A stretch of 64,000 nucleotides of DNA, taken from positions 62,001 to 126,000 of the forward strand of contig NZ_JAHKJW010000010.1 in assembly GCF_019710745.1 (NCBI RefSeq). The letters are read 5' to 3'. Positions within the stretch are counted from its first letter, which is position 1, and each line of letters opens with the position of its first letter. Positions 43,415-52,756 of this stretch are shown here, piece by piece. The stretch is from Streptomyces beigongshangae (GTDB taxonomy: Bacteria > Actinomycetota > Actinomycetes > Streptomycetales > Streptomycetaceae). The notes below the pieces were generated by a model, which was not told the origin of the DNA, did not search any database, and was given only the letters and a program-made list of their open reading frames with translations. Made by a program: the position numbers and the translations under genes.

Positions 43415-44854
43415 ATGGATACTCAGCCGCTGCTCGCCACCACGGCGGGAGAGCCCGGACGACACCGCGATGGTCTGGTCCTGGCCGTCTGCTGCCTCGC
43501 CCAGTTCATGATCGTGGTCGACGCGTCGGTCGTGAACGTCGCCCTGCCGAGCCTGGCCGCCGAACTCCGGTTCCGGCCGGAGTCGTTGCAGTGGGTCAAC
43601 AACGCCTACGCCGTCGTGCTCTGCGGCTTCCTGCTGCTCGGCGGGCGGCTGGCGGACCTGTACGGCCGGCGGCGGGTCTTTCTCGGCGGCGCCGTCGTGT
43701 TCACCCTGGCCGGCGGTCTCGGGGGAGTGGCCACCGAACCGGTGGCCCTGGTGATCGCTCGCGCCTTCCAGGGACTGGGCGCTGCCGCCATGGCACCGGC
43801 CACGCTCACGGTCCTGAGCGTCACCTTCACCGAGCCCGCCGCTCGCGCCCGGGCCTTCGGGGCGTGGAGCGCGGTGGGCGGATCGGCCGGCACAATGGGT
43901 GTCCTCCTCGGCGGGATCATCACCCAGTGGCTCTCCTGGCGGTGGACCCTGCTGGTCAACCTGCCCCTCGGGGTGCTGCTCGTCGCCGTCGGACGGCTGC
44001 TGCCGCGCGACGAACGGCCGCGTCAGCGCCGGGCGTTCGACCTGCCCGGCGCCGTGACCGCCACGGCGGGTCTCATGGCCACCGTGTACGGGATCGCCGC
44101 GTCGCACACCCACGGCTGGACATCGCCCCGGGTGCTGGGTGCGCTCACGGCGGGAGGTGTGCTGCTGTCGCTCTTCCTCGTCGTCCAGCGCTGGTTCGCA
44201 CGCTCGCCCCTGGTGCCACTCGGTGTGTTCCGCAACCGTGCGGTGGCGTCGGCGAACCTGGTCGCTTTCTTCGGCATCGCCGCGTTGTTCAGCACCTTCT
44301 ACGTCCTCACTCTGCTGCTCCAGCAGGTGCTCCACTACAGCCCGTTGCAGACCGGCCTCGCCTATCTGCCGCTGTCCGCCGGGATCGCCCTCGCCGGCTG
44401 GCGGGTCTCCGCGGTGTTGCCCGTCACCGGACCGAGGCCGGTGATGCTGTGCGGTCTGGCGACGGCGTGCGCCGCGTTGGTGTGGTTGTCCCGGGCCGGC
44501 GCGGACGCCACCTACGGAGGCGATCTGCTGGGGCCATCGATGCTGCTCGGCCTCGGCATGGGCGTGGTGCTCAACGTCACGACGGTGGTCGCCACGTCCG
44601 GACTCCCCCAGGAACGTGCCGGGCTGGCCTCCGGGTTGCTGAACACCACGCGCCAACTCGGCAGCGCGGTGGGGCTGGTGATCCTGTCCACCTTCGCCGC
44701 CTCCCGCACCGGTGGAGCGGACGGCACGGCGGTCGCCCCCGAGGTTCTGGCGTCCGCCTACGGAGCCGCCCTCCTCGGCGCGGCGGGCTGCGCCGCGCTC
44801 GGCTTCCTGGCGGCACTGACCGTTCCGGGGCGGCCGAGGCATGCTCACCGCTGA
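43415..44854 (+). CDS. DHA2-family MFS exporter, second copy
   Basis: 479 residues with about 14 helices. TM1 motif LAQFMIVVDASVVNVALPSL, loop GRLADLYGRRRVFLGGAVVF, and antiporter motif C-like GAWSAVGGSAGTMGVLLGGI in TM5. It is a typical EmrB/QacA proton-driven exporter, likely for self-protection alongside the exporter at 36219-37592. The two differ clearly in sequence, so this is not a recent duplication. Transcribed divergently from the ferredoxin operon. Confidence 0.9.
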   Translation: MDTQPLLATTAGEPGRHRDGLVLAVCCLAQFMIVVDASVVNVALPSLAAELRFRPESLQWVNNAYAVVLCGFLLLGGRLADLYGRRRVFLGGAVVFTLAGGLGGVATEPVALVIARAFQGLGAAAMAPATLTVLSVTFTEPAARARAFGAWSAVGGSAGTMGVLLGGIITQWLSWRWTLLVNLPLGVLLVAVGRLLPRDERPRQRRAFDLPGAVTATAGLMATVYGIAASHTHGWTSPRVLGALTAGGVLLSLFLVVQRWFARSPLVPLGVFRNRAVASANLVAFFGIAALFSTFYVLTLLLQQVLHYSPLQTGLAYLPLSAGIALAGWRVSAVLPVTGPRPVMLCGLATACAALVWLSRAGADATYGGDLLGPSMLLGLGMGVVLNVTTVVATSGLPQERAGLASGLLNTTRQLGSAVGLVILSTFAASRTGGADGTAVAPEVLASAYGAALLGAAGCAALGFLAALTVPGRPRHAHR

Positions 44855-44952
44855 GGCACAGCGGTCGCCGCCGACGGCGGTCCGACCCCGTTCCAGGGGG
44901 TTTCGAGGCGCATCCGTAACCCTGGGCACCCTGATCCGAACGGAGGTATGAG

Positions 44953-46437
44953 GTGGCAGCCATCTGGCCCGACACCGATGCGGCGCACATCCTCAAGGAG
45001 TTCCACACCCAGCGGCCGCGCTGGGCGGCGGAGCGGCCGGCCGGCCGCGCGGGGATTCCCGGCATGGAACACGCGACCGTCGAAGTGCCCCGCGACTACG
45101 CGGACCCGACCGGGGAACGCGTCACGCTCGCCCTCACCCGGCTGCGCGCAGCCGACACCGCACGACGCCGCGGCATCCTGCTGGCCGTCAACGGCGGCCC
45201 GGGCGGCGACGCCGGCCTCGGCCGATTCCTGCCGGAGAAGTTCGCCGAGACCGAACTGCACCAAGTCTACGACCTGATCGGCTTCGACCCACGGGGCACC
45301 GGTGCGTCCACAAGGCTCTACGCCGAGGTCTCCACCCCGACCGCGCCCTTCGACTCGCGGCCCCCCGACTCCGTGTTCCCCCAGCTCGCGGAGGACATGC
45401 GGCAGCGGGAACTGGCCTGCGGCTGGGCCGGGGGCACCCTGCGCCGCCACATCAGCACCCGCAACACCGCCCGGGACATGGACGTCATCCGCCAGGTGCT
45501 CGGCGAGCCGCACGTCAACTTCGTCGGATACGCCTACGGGACCTATGTCGGGGCCGTCTACACCAGCATGTTCCCGGACCACGTGGACCGCTGCGTGCTC
45601 GACTCCTGCGTCGGACCGCAGTGGACCTGGCGTGAGCAATTCCTGTGGCAGGGCGACGCCGTGCACCGCAACGTGAACCAGTGGGCCCGGTGGACCGGAC
45701 AGCGCCACACCGTCTTCGGGCTGGGCCGCAGGCGCGCGCAGGTGCTGTCGACGGTGGAACGGGTCGCCGGTCTGCTGGAACGCCAGCCCGGTGGCGTACG
45801 GCTGCGCACGCTCTTCGACGGAGCGGTGGGCAACCGCTCCGCCGACCGCGGGCGCTGGGTGGAACTTGCCGAGGCCGTCGGGGCGTTGCTGGCTGCGTCG
45901 GCACCCGGAGGTGCGGGCCCGCAGGCATGTGAGGAACTGCTGTCCGAACAGGCCGTCTGGCGAGCTGCGGACAGCGAGGGCACGCGGCGGGTCGCCGTGC
46001 TGGAGGCCGTCACCCTCGAACACGAATGGCCCTCCGACCTGGAGGTCTACTACAACGACATGCGTGACTTCCGCAAGCGGTTCCCGTACGGCTACGGAGT
46101 TCTGCGCGCGCAGCCCTGGGTCGGGACGTTCCGCACCTTCCAGCCGGCCGAGCCGCCGACGCGCCTGCGTCGCGGCCACGGTCCGACGGGCCTGGTCGTG
46201 CAGGCCGACGGGGACCCGATGGACCACTACGCGGGTGGTGTCGCCATGGCGGAGCTGCTGGGCCACCGGTTGCTGACGGTGGAGGACTCCGGAGAGCACG
46301 AGATCTACGTCCTGGGCGCCAATCAGCAGGTCGACGCCGTCGTGCACCGCTACCTGGTGGACGGCCGGCTGCCCGCGGAGGGCACCGTCTGCCGAGGTGC
46401 GTCGCCGCGTCCGGACATCCCCGCCGATACCGACTGA
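44953..46437 (+). CDS. TAP-like alpha/beta-hydrolase with Ala at the nucleophile position
   Basis: 494 residues of the SlpD/tripeptidyl-aminopeptidase fold: oxyanion-side loop LLAVNGGPGGDAGLG, YDLIGFDPRGTGAST and a C-terminal TAP-like part. The nucleophile elbow, normally GYSYGTYLG, reads VGYAYGTYVG, so catalytic Ser is Ala194 (codon GCC). Candidate Asp (VQADGDPMDHYAGG) and His (SGEHEIYVLG) remain. Unlike secreted TAPs it lacks a signal peptide. It cannot be an ordinary serine hydrolase; it may act as a non-hydrolytic cyclase, isomerase or binding protein. The GTG start has GGAGG. It ends at a strong hairpin. Confidence 0.85.
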   Translation: MAAIWPDTDAAHILKEFHTQRPRWAAERPAGRAGIPGMEHATVEVPRDYADPTGERVTLALTRLRAADTARRRGILLAVNGGPGGDAGLGRFLPEKFAETELHQVYDLIGFDPRGTGASTRLYAEVSTPTAPFDSRPPDSVFPQLAEDMRQRELACGWAGGTLRRHISTRNTARDMDVIRQVLGEPHVNFVGYAYGTYVGAVYTSMFPDHVDRCVLDSCVGPQWTWREQFLWQGDAVHRNVNQWARWTGQRHTVFGLGRRRAQVLSTVERVAGLLERQPGGVRLRTLFDGAVGNRSADRGRWVELAEAVGALLAASAPGGAGPQACEELLSEQAVWRAADSEGTRRVAVLEAVTLEHEWPSDLEVYYNDMRDFRKRFPYGYGVLRAQPWVGTFRTFQPAEPPTRLRRGHGPTGLVVQADGDPMDHYAGGVAMAELLGHRLLTVEDSGEHEIYVLGANQQVDAVVHRYLVDGRLPAEGTVCRGASPRPDIPADTD

Positions 46438-46443
46438 AGCCTT

Positions 46444-46494
46444 GTGCGGACGGCTCCGTTCCGGGACCCGGTCCCGGAACGGAGCCGTCCGCAC
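46444..46494. terminator. Strong bidirectional terminator
   Basis: A perfect 23-bp stem (46444-46466 with 46472-46494; it begins gtgcggacggctccg) and a five-base loop lie 7 bp after the hydrolase stop and 12 bp from the stop of the convergent P450 gene. It should end transcription in both directions. Confidence 0.9.
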
Positions 46495-46505
46495 GAGGCA
46501 GGAGG

Positions 46506-47735
46506 TCACCAGGCGACCGGCAGCTCCCACAGGCTGTAGATCACCGCGCCCTCCTTGCGCGGGACACGGTCGAAGGGCCTGGCGAGCCTCAGCGTCGGGA
46601 TCCGGTGGAAGAGCTTGCTCCACACGATCTCCAGCTCCAGGCGCGCCAGGTCCGCGCCGATGCAATGGTGCACCCCATGGCCGAAGCCCAGGTGCTTGCG
46701 GCTGCCTCGGGTGATGTCGAGGCGGTCCGGATCCGGGAAGACTCGCGGATCACGGTTGGCGGCCAGTCCCAGGCAGAGAATGCCGTCGCCCTCGCGGATC
46801 AGCTTGCCGCCGAGCTCGATGTCCGCCAGCGCGACCCGGGGCACGGCCGTGTCCCCGATGGTGGCGAACCTGATGAGTTCCTCGACGGCGGGTTTCACCA
46901 GCGAGGGATCGTCGCGGAGCAGCTCCAGCTGGTCGGGGTGTTCCAGCAGGCAGGCGGTGCCCAGCGAGATCTGGCTCGCGGTGGTCTCGTGCCCGCCGTT
47001 CATGAGCAACCGGACCATGTTGAACAGGTCCCGGTCCGTGTACTCCTCGCCCGACGCCTCGTAGTCCGCCATCGCGCGGCTGAGCAGGTCGTCCCCGGGC
47101 TCCCGGCGCTTGGTCCTGATCAGCTCGCTGATGTAGGCGTTGACCTCCACGATCGCCGCCTGCCGCTCCTCGGTACTGCTGTGCCCACCCAGCAGTGCTG
47201 TGCCGTGCTTGATGAAGAAGTCGTGTCGGTCCTGCGGGATGCCGAGCAGTTCACAGATGACGGTCATCGGGACGGCCAGCGAGAACACCCGGTGCATGTC
47301 CACCGGCGGGGAGAGGGACAGCATCGCGTCGATGTGCGCGTCGACGATCTCCTCGATCCGCGGACGCAGCCGCTGCACCTGCCGGTTGGTGAAGGTGAGC
47401 GCGGCCTTGCGGCGGGTGCGTACGTGCTCCTCGCCGTCGTAGCCGATGAACGAGGTCTCGGTGCGGTACTCCGGCGGGGCGATGAAGTAGAAGGGGAAGT
47501 TCGCGTGCTTGCGGGAGGCGCTGACGCGCGGATCGGTGAGCAGGCCCCGGATGGTGTCGTATCCGGTGACCGCCCATATCCGCAGCCCCGAGCCCCGCAG
47601 CACCACCTGCGACACGTCCTCTTCGATCATCGAGGAGTACTCCGGCGGCGGGCTGAAGGGGCACGTGCGCGCGTACGGGAAGTCCTTGCCCTCCGGGGCG
47701 GAGTGGGCCTCGGACTCGGTCGAAATCGTCGTCAC
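46506..47735 (-). CDS. Cytochrome P450, second
   Basis: 409 residues: I-helix RLLMNGGHETTASQISLG, ExxR in AVEELIRF, and heme loop LGFGHGVHHCIGADLARLEL with Cys358. The length and N terminus (FPYARTCPFSPPPEYSSMIE) resemble CYP105/107-like soluble Streptomyces P450s. The start GTG 47735 lies behind AGGAGG. The upstream epoxide hydrolase gene is 27 bp away in the same operon. An epoxidase/epoxide-hydrolase pairing is suggestive, but the substrate is unknown. Confidence 0.93.
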   Translation of the reverse strand: MTTISTESEAHSAPEGKDFPYARTCPFSPPPEYSSMIEEDVSQVVLRGSGLRIWAVTGYDTIRGLLTDPRVSASRKHANFPFYFIAPPEYRTETSFIGYDGEEHVRTRRKAALTFTNRQVQRLRPRIEEIVDAHIDAMLSLSPPVDMHRVFSLAVPMTVICELLGIPQDRHDFFIKHGTALLGGHSSTEERQAAIVEVNAYISELIRTKRREPGDDLLSRAMADYEASGEEYTDRDLFNMVRLLMNGGHETTASQISLGTACLLEHPDQLELLRDDPSLVKPAVEELIRFATIGDTAVPRVALADIELGGKLIREGDGILCLGLAANRDPRVFPDPDRLDITRGSRKHLGFGHGVHHCIGADLARLELEIVWSKLFHRIPTLRLARPFDRVPRKEGAVIYSLWELPVAW

Positions 47736-47762
47736 GGGTGGGTTCCTCCTGATGGCTTGTCG

Positions 47763-48884
47763 TCAACGCAGGGGACGGAAGAAGGCGCGCAGTTCCTCGA
47801 CGAGCGCGTCGGGTTGTTCGAGGGCGGGGAAGTGGCCGCCGACGGCGTGGTCCGTCCAACGCCGTACATCTGTGAACCGGTTCTCGATCCACGACCGCGG
47901 CATCCGGCCGTCCTTCGGGAAGTTGGAGACCGCGGTCGGCACTCGCACCGGTGCGAGTGCCAGCTTGTTCTGGCTCTCCCAGTAGATGCGGGCCGAGGAC
48001 GCCGCCGTCGCGCGGAACCAGCCGACCGAGACGGCGTCCAGCAGCCGGTCCCTGGGTATGACCTTGCCCAGGTCCCCGTCGTGGTCGCTCCAGGCCCAGT
48101 ACTTCTCGATCATCCAGGCCAGTTGTCCCACCGGCGAGTCGGTCAGGCCGTAGCCGAGCGTCTGCGGGCGCGTGCTCTGGACCGCCGAATAGCCGCCTTC
48201 CTGCTGCTGGAACTCCTTCATCGCGGCCAGCCCGGCCAGGTCGCGCTCGTCCAGCGCGGCCTGCTCTGCGGGCGGCCGGGCGAACGGCATCGTCAGATGG
48301 ATGCCGGTCAGGCCGCCCTTGTCGGTCTCCGCCATGGCCGCGGTGACGAAGGAACCCCAGTCCACGCCGTGCGCCCCGTAGCGGTCGTAACCGAGCCGGC
48401 CCATCAGAGTCGTCCAGGCGGCCGCGATCCGTTCCACCGGCCATCCAGAGCCGACCGGCTTGTCGCTGAATCCGTAGCCGGGCAGCGACGGGCACACGAC
48501 GTGGAAGGCGTCCGCGGGGTCCGGCGGGTCGGTGAGCGGGCCGATGATGTCGAGGAACTCCGTCACCGACCCGGGCCAGCCGTGGCTGACCAGCAGGGGG
48601 ACCGCCCGGGGATGCGGCGAGCGTGCGTGCAGGAAGTGGATCCCCAGCCCGTCGATGTCGGTGCGGAACTGGGGGAGGGCATTGAGCCGGGCCTCGGTGT
48701 ACCGCCAGTCGTACCGTCGTGCCCAGTGCGCGGCCAGGTCCTTCGCGTACGCCAGGGGCATGCCCTGCGACCAGTCGCCGACCGTCTCGGCCTCCGGCCA
48801 GCGGGTGCTCGCCAGCCGGTGCCGCAGATCGGCGAGTTGTTCGTCGGGGACGTGGACTTGGTAAGGGGTGACGCTCGCGCTCAT
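47763..48884 (-). CDS. Epoxide hydrolase (microsomal-type, EHN domain)
   Basis: 373 residues: N-terminal EHN domain (VHVPDEQLADLRHRLASTRW), oxyanion HGWPG in LLVSHGWPGSVTEFLDIIG, nucleophile Asp in AHGVDWGSFVTAAMA, and His in VGGHFPALEQPDALVEELRA. This gives the catalytic set of microsomal-type epoxide hydrolases, which open epoxides through an alkyl-enzyme ester. It could open a biosynthetic epoxide or detoxify a reactive final product, as proposed for such enzymes in trioxacarcin-type clusters. It heads the EH-P450 operon. Confidence 0.9.
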   Translation of the reverse strand: MSASVTPYQVHVPDEQLADLRHRLASTRWPEAETVGDWSQGMPLAYAKDLAAHWARRYDWRYTEARLNALPQFRTDIDGLGIHFLHARSPHPRAVPLLVSHGWPGSVTEFLDIIGPLTDPPDPADAFHVVCPSLPGYGFSDKPVGSGWPVERIAAAWTTLMGRLGYDRYGAHGVDWGSFVTAAMAETDKGGLTGIHLTMPFARPPAEQAALDERDLAGLAAMKEFQQQEGGYSAVQSTRPQTLGYGLTDSPVGQLAWMIEKYWAWSDHDGDLGKVIPRDRLLDAVSVGWFRATAASSARIYWESQNKLALAPVRVPTAVSNFPKDGRMPRSWIENRFTDVRRWTDHAVGGHFPALEQPDALVEELRAFFRPLR

Positions 48885-49102
48885 ACGGGCTCCTTTCCGG
48901 TCGGCCAACAAGGTCGCCTGCCGGTGTCGAACGGGACTGGAGTCCGCGTGCAGCGGCGGTGCCGGCCGGCGTCCGCGACGCGCTGCGACGCAGTCCGCCG
49001 CCCCGGCGGGCGAGCCGAGGACGGTACGACCAGGTCTCCAGACCCCACTTCTACGGTGAGCGCCGTCGAAGGCCGACGGCTCCTTCGGAAAGGGACACCG
49101 GC

Positions 49103-50566
49103 ATGAGTGAACTGACCGAGAAGGCGCTGGTAGACGCCACCGTGGGGTGCGCACAGCGCACCAGGCCGAGCGGCGGGTCGCCGATCGGGGCAACTGGTCT
49201 GCGGTCCCGCGCGGATGCCACGCTGCCCGAGCGGTTCCGGCGCTCCGCGGCGGTCGTCGGATCCGGCGCCGGGATGTCCACGCAGGACTTCTCCGGCTGG
49301 CTGGCCGAACGCAGTGCCGCGCATCCGTTTCGCGTGCACAGGATTCCGTTCGACCAGCTCGACGGATGGTCCTTCGCACCCGCCACCGGAAACCTCACCC
49401 ACATCAGCGGGCGCTTTTTCACCGTGCACGGAGTGCGTGTGCGCGTGGCGGAAGGCGCCCACGACTGGCAGCAGCCGATCATCAACCAGCCGGAGGTCGG
49501 CATCCTCGGCATCCTCGCCAAGGAGTTCGACGGCGTGCTGCACTTCCTGATGCAGGCGAAGATGGAGCCGGGCAACCCACGGCTCGTTCAGCTCTCGCCC
49601 ACCGTGCAGGCCACCCGCAGCAACTACACCAAGGCGCACGGGGGAGGCGCCGTGAAGTACCTCGACTACTTCACGGGCCGGCGGCCGGCCCGCGCCCTCG
49701 TCGACATCCTGCAGTCCGAGCACGGTTCGTGGTTCCTGCACAAGGCCAACCGGAACGTCATCGTCGAGACGCGGGAGGACGTGCCGCCCGACCCCGACTT
49801 CTGCTGGCTGACCCTGGGACAGCTCGGCGAACTGCTGCTGCGGGACAACGTGGTGAACATGGACGCCCGGACGGTCCTCGCGTGCGCGCCGAACCTCCCG
49901 GCCGAGCCGGAGGCGCTGTCCTCCGACACCGAACTCCTGTCCTGGGTCACTACCGAAAAGGCCCGGCACCAGGTGCGCGTCGAACCACTGCCGCTCGCCG
50001 AGGTCGACGGATGGGTGCGGACCGAGACGGCCATCCGCCGTCCCGACAACCGGTTCTTCCAGGTGGTCGCCGTCCGCGCGGAAGCGGCGAACCGAGAGGT
50101 GACCGGCTGGACGCAGCCGCTGTTCGAGCCCAGTGCGACCGGCGTGGTCGCCTTCCTGGCCGGCCGCTTCGGCGGAGTGCCGCACCTGCTGGTACATGCC
50201 CGGGCCGAGGGTGGATTCCTGGAGACCGTGGAACTCGGGCCCACCGTGCAGTGCGTCCCCGACAACTACCGAGGAGACGCGGCACTCGCCGCGCCGCGCT
50301 TTCTCGACCTGGTGCTGAACGCCGCGCCGCACACCATCCGCTACTCCGCGCTGCACTCGGAGGAGGGTGGCCGTTCCCTCAACGCGGTCAGCCACTATCT
50401 CGTCGTGGACATCGACGTCGATGCCGCCGGACTCTCCACTCCGCCTCCGGGATACCTCTGGGTGACCCCAGGACAGCTGAACTGGCTCGTCCGGCGCAGC
50501 CGTCATGTCAACGTGCAGGCCCGCTCGCTGCTCACACCCTTCAACAGCGGGGCGGTGAAGCTGTGA
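49103..50566 (+). CDS. NDP-hexose 2,3-dehydratase
   Basis: 487 residues made of two homologous halves. The first runs about residues 55-265 (FSGWLAERSAAHPFRVHRIP, INQPEVGILGILAKEFDGVL, SPTVQATRSNYTKAHGGG); the second about 275-480 (LPLAEVDGWVRTETAIRRPD, FLAGRFGGVPHLLVHARAEG, GPTVQCVPDNYRGD). This duplication is the signature of TylX3/Gra-Orf27/OleV-type dehydratases, which start C-2 deoxygenation of dTDP-4-keto-6-deoxyglucose. Its stop overlaps the next start (GTGA), so the 3-ketoreductase that acts on its unstable product is coupled to it. Confidence 0.93.
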   Translation: MSELTEKALVDATVGCAQRTRPSGGSPIGATGLRSRADATLPERFRRSAAVVGSGAGMSTQDFSGWLAERSAAHPFRVHRIPFDQLDGWSFAPATGNLTHISGRFFTVHGVRVRVAEGAHDWQQPIINQPEVGILGILAKEFDGVLHFLMQAKMEPGNPRLVQLSPTVQATRSNYTKAHGGGAVKYLDYFTGRRPARALVDILQSEHGSWFLHKANRNVIVETREDVPPDPDFCWLTLGQLGELLLRDNVVNMDARTVLACAPNLPAEPEALSSDTELLSWVTTEKARHQVRVEPLPLAEVDGWVRTETAIRRPDNRFFQVVAVRAEAANREVTGWTQPLFEPSATGVVAFLAGRFGGVPHLLVHARAEGGFLETVELGPTVQCVPDNYRGDAALAAPRFLDLVLNAAPHTIRYSALHSEEGGRSLNAVSHYLVVDIDVDAAGLSTPPPGYLWVTPGQLNWLVRRSRHVNVQARSLLTPFNSGAVKL

Positions 50567-51531
50567 CGGAACCGCTTCGGATCGGCGTCATGGGATGTGC
50601 GGACATCGCCCGGCGCAGGATGCTCCCGGCGTTCGCCCGCGCCGCACGGACCGAGGTCGTCGCGATCGCAAGCCGTGAACTCCCGCGCGCCCGGGAACTG
50701 GCCGCTGCCCACGGCTGCCGGGCGGTGCGCGGATACGAGGCGCTGCTGACGGACGAGGAGGTCGAGGCCGTGTACGTGCCGCTGCCCGCGGGCCTGCACG
50801 CCGAATGGACCGAAGCGGCACTGATGGCCGGCAAGCACGTGCTCGTGGAGAAACCGGTGTCGCTGCGCCGGGAGACGACCGGCAGACTGGTCGGACTTGC
50901 CACCAGCCGGCGACTGGCCCTGATGGAGAACGTCATGTTCGTCCACCACGGTCGGCACGCCGCCGTCGGGAAGCTCCTCGCCGAGGAGGCCATCGGTGAA
51001 CTAAGGGGATTCGAGGCGCACTTCACGGTGCCCCGGCGACCCGAGGACGACATTCGCCGGCGACCCGAACTGGGCGGCGGCGCCTTGTGGGACACGGGTG
51101 TGTATCCGCTGCGGGCGGCCCGGTACTTCCTGGGACCGGGGCTGCGGGTCATCGGCGCCTCCCTGGTGCGGAGCCGCGGACATCGGGTCGAGTCGGCCGG
51201 GACGGCGCTGCTCGCGACACCGGAGGGCACCGGAGTCCACGTCTCCTTCGGCCTGGATCATGCCTATCGCAGCTCGTACGCCCTGTGGGGGGCCGACGGC
51301 AGCATCACGGTGGACCGTGCGTTCACGCCCCCCGCCGACCATCGGCCGGTCATCCGGCTGGCCGACGGAACCGGAGTCCGGGACGTTCTTGTCCCCGCCG
51401 AGGACCAGGCCCACAACACGGTGATGGCGTTCGCCGCCGCGGCCAGGGCCGGTGGCGCACCCGACGGTGTCTGTCTGGAGCAGGCCCGTCTCCTCGACGA
51501 CGTGCGGGCGGCGGCGTCGCTGCACGGCTGA
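50563..51531 (+). CDS. NDP-hexose 3-ketoreductase
   Basis: 322 residues of the Gfo/Idh/MocA family: RIGVMGCADIARRRMLPAFA, YVPLPAGLHAEWTEAALMAG, KHVLVEKPVSL with the catalytic Lys of EKP, and GGALWDTGVYPLRAARYFLG. It reduces the C-3 keto group formed after 2,3-dehydration, giving 2,6-dideoxysugars (as TylC1/UrdT-like enzymes do). The GTG start overlaps the dehydratase stop. No 5-epimerase, C-methyltransferase or 4-ketoreductase of this pathway is in the window. Confidence 0.9.
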   Translation: MTEPLRIGVMGCADIARRRMLPAFARAARTEVVAIASRELPRARELAAAHGCRAVRGYEALLTDEEVEAVYVPLPAGLHAEWTEAALMAGKHVLVEKPVSLRRETTGRLVGLATSRRLALMENVMFVHHGRHAAVGKLLAEEAIGELRGFEAHFTVPRRPEDDIRRRPELGGGALWDTGVYPLRAARYFLGPGLRVIGASLVRSRGHRVESAGTALLATPEGTGVHVSFGLDHAYRSSYALWGADGSITVDRAFTPPADHRPVIRLADGTGVRDVLVPAEDQAHNTVMAFAAAARAGGAPDGVCLEQARLLDDVRAAASLHG

Positions 51532-51547
51532 GCCCCGAACGGCCGGG

Positions 51548-51582
51548 CCGTGGGGCAGGACGGTCGACGTCCTGCCCCACGG
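51548..51582. terminator. Bidirectional terminator after 3-ketoreductase
   Basis: A perfect 15-bp stem, ccgtggggcaggacg and cgtcctgccccacgg, with a five-base loop lies between convergent genes. Confidence 0.85.
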
Positions 51583-51649
51583 CGGTCTCCGCGACGAAGC
51601 CCGCCCCGGCCGGGTCCAGCGAGGCCACGACCGGCCCCTGGCACCGAGA

Positions 51650-52672
51650 TCAGGGGACGTCCGACGCGGCCCACTCGGTGGAGGACCGCGCGGAACCGTC
51701 GACGGAGCGGGTCGCCCGGGCGCCCAGATCACGCATGTACGCCACCAGGGCGGGCGGTTCGTGCACCTCGAACGGGTAGTCGGCGCTCACCAGACGGAAC
51801 GCCAGCCACCCCAGGGAATCGGCCCGGCTGTGGAGTCGGCAGCTGTGCTCGGACAGTTCTTCGATCTCGTCGCCCGAGCCCCCGAGCCGGTCCTCGATCT
51901 GGCTCGCCGGGGCGTAGAAGGTGACCACCGCCCGGTAGAGCGGGGCGAGTTCCGAGAGCTGCCGGGTCACGTACGCGGCGGCGTCGTCGAGCGGCGGGGA
52001 CCGGAACGGCGCGCGGACGCCCGTCGGCTGCGGATCGTGGATGCGGTCGACACGGAACGTCCGCCAGTCCTCGCGCTCGTTGTCGTACGCGACGAGATAC
52101 CAGCGGCGGCCGGTCGGCACCAACCGGTGGGGCTCGACGAGTCGTAGGGTCTCCTGCGGCCGGTCCGGGTCCTGCGCGGACCGGTGGTATGCGGGCCGGT
52201 AGGCGAAACGCAGTTGGTTCTGGCCGGCGACCGCCGAGGCGAGCACGGTCAGATGCTCCGCGGCGACCCCGGGACCGTAGTTCGGCAGCGGTACGGTCGC
52301 GGCGCCGAGGGCGCTGACCCGGTGCCGTAGATGTGAGGGCAGGACCTGCTCCAGCTTCGTCAGCGCCCGCACGGACGCTTCCTCGATGCCGTCGACCGCG
52401 TGCGCCGCGGTGCGCAGTCCGACAGTGATGGCGACGGCCTCGTCGTCCTCCAGCAGGAGCGGGGGCATGGCGGCCCCCGCGACCAGGCGGTAGCCGCCCA
52501 CCGCGCCCCTCGTGGCGTTGACCGGATAACCGAGGTCGCGCAGGCGGTCGATGTCCCGGCGGACGGTGCGGGCGCTGACGCCGAGCCGCTCGGCCAGTTC
52601 GCTGCCCGGCCATTCCCGCGGAGTCTGCAACAGGGACAGCAACTTCAGTAATCGTGCCGAGGTCTCACTCAT
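51650..52672 (-). CDS. WYL-domain transcriptional regulator (YafY/DeoR-type HTH)
   Basis: 340 residues. The N-terminal HTH (LLSLLQTPREWPGSELAERL, GVSARTVRRDIDRLRDLGYP) is followed by the WYL domain (VEPHRLVPTGRRWYLVAYDN, FRVDRIHDPQPTG) and the WCX C-terminal extension. WYL regulators bind small ligands or nucleic acids and often respond to DNA damage or metabolites. It might govern nearby genes such as the P450 gene in the same direction, 84 bp downstream of its start end; it may equally be a bystander. Confidence 0.88.
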   Translation of the reverse strand: MSETSARLLKLLSLLQTPREWPGSELAERLGVSARTVRRDIDRLRDLGYPVNATRGAVGGYRLVAGAAMPPLLLEDDEAVAITVGLRTAAHAVDGIEEASVRALTKLEQVLPSHLRHRVSALGAATVPLPNYGPGVAAEHLTVLASAVAGQNQLRFAYRPAYHRSAQDPDRPQETLRLVEPHRLVPTGRRWYLVAYDNEREDWRTFRVDRIHDPQPTGVRAPFRSPPLDDAAAYVTRQLSELAPLYRAVVTFYAPASQIEDRLGGSGDEIEELSEHSCRLHSRADSLGWLAFRLVSADYPFEVHEPPALVAYMRDLGARATRSVDGSARSSTEWAASDVP

Positions 52673-52756
52673 GGCGTCCAGGATGTCAGTTGTTCGCGGG
52701 TGGGCCCAGGGCGTGTTCGCGGCCGGACCAGGGGCGGAGGTCTCCTGGCCACGGGG

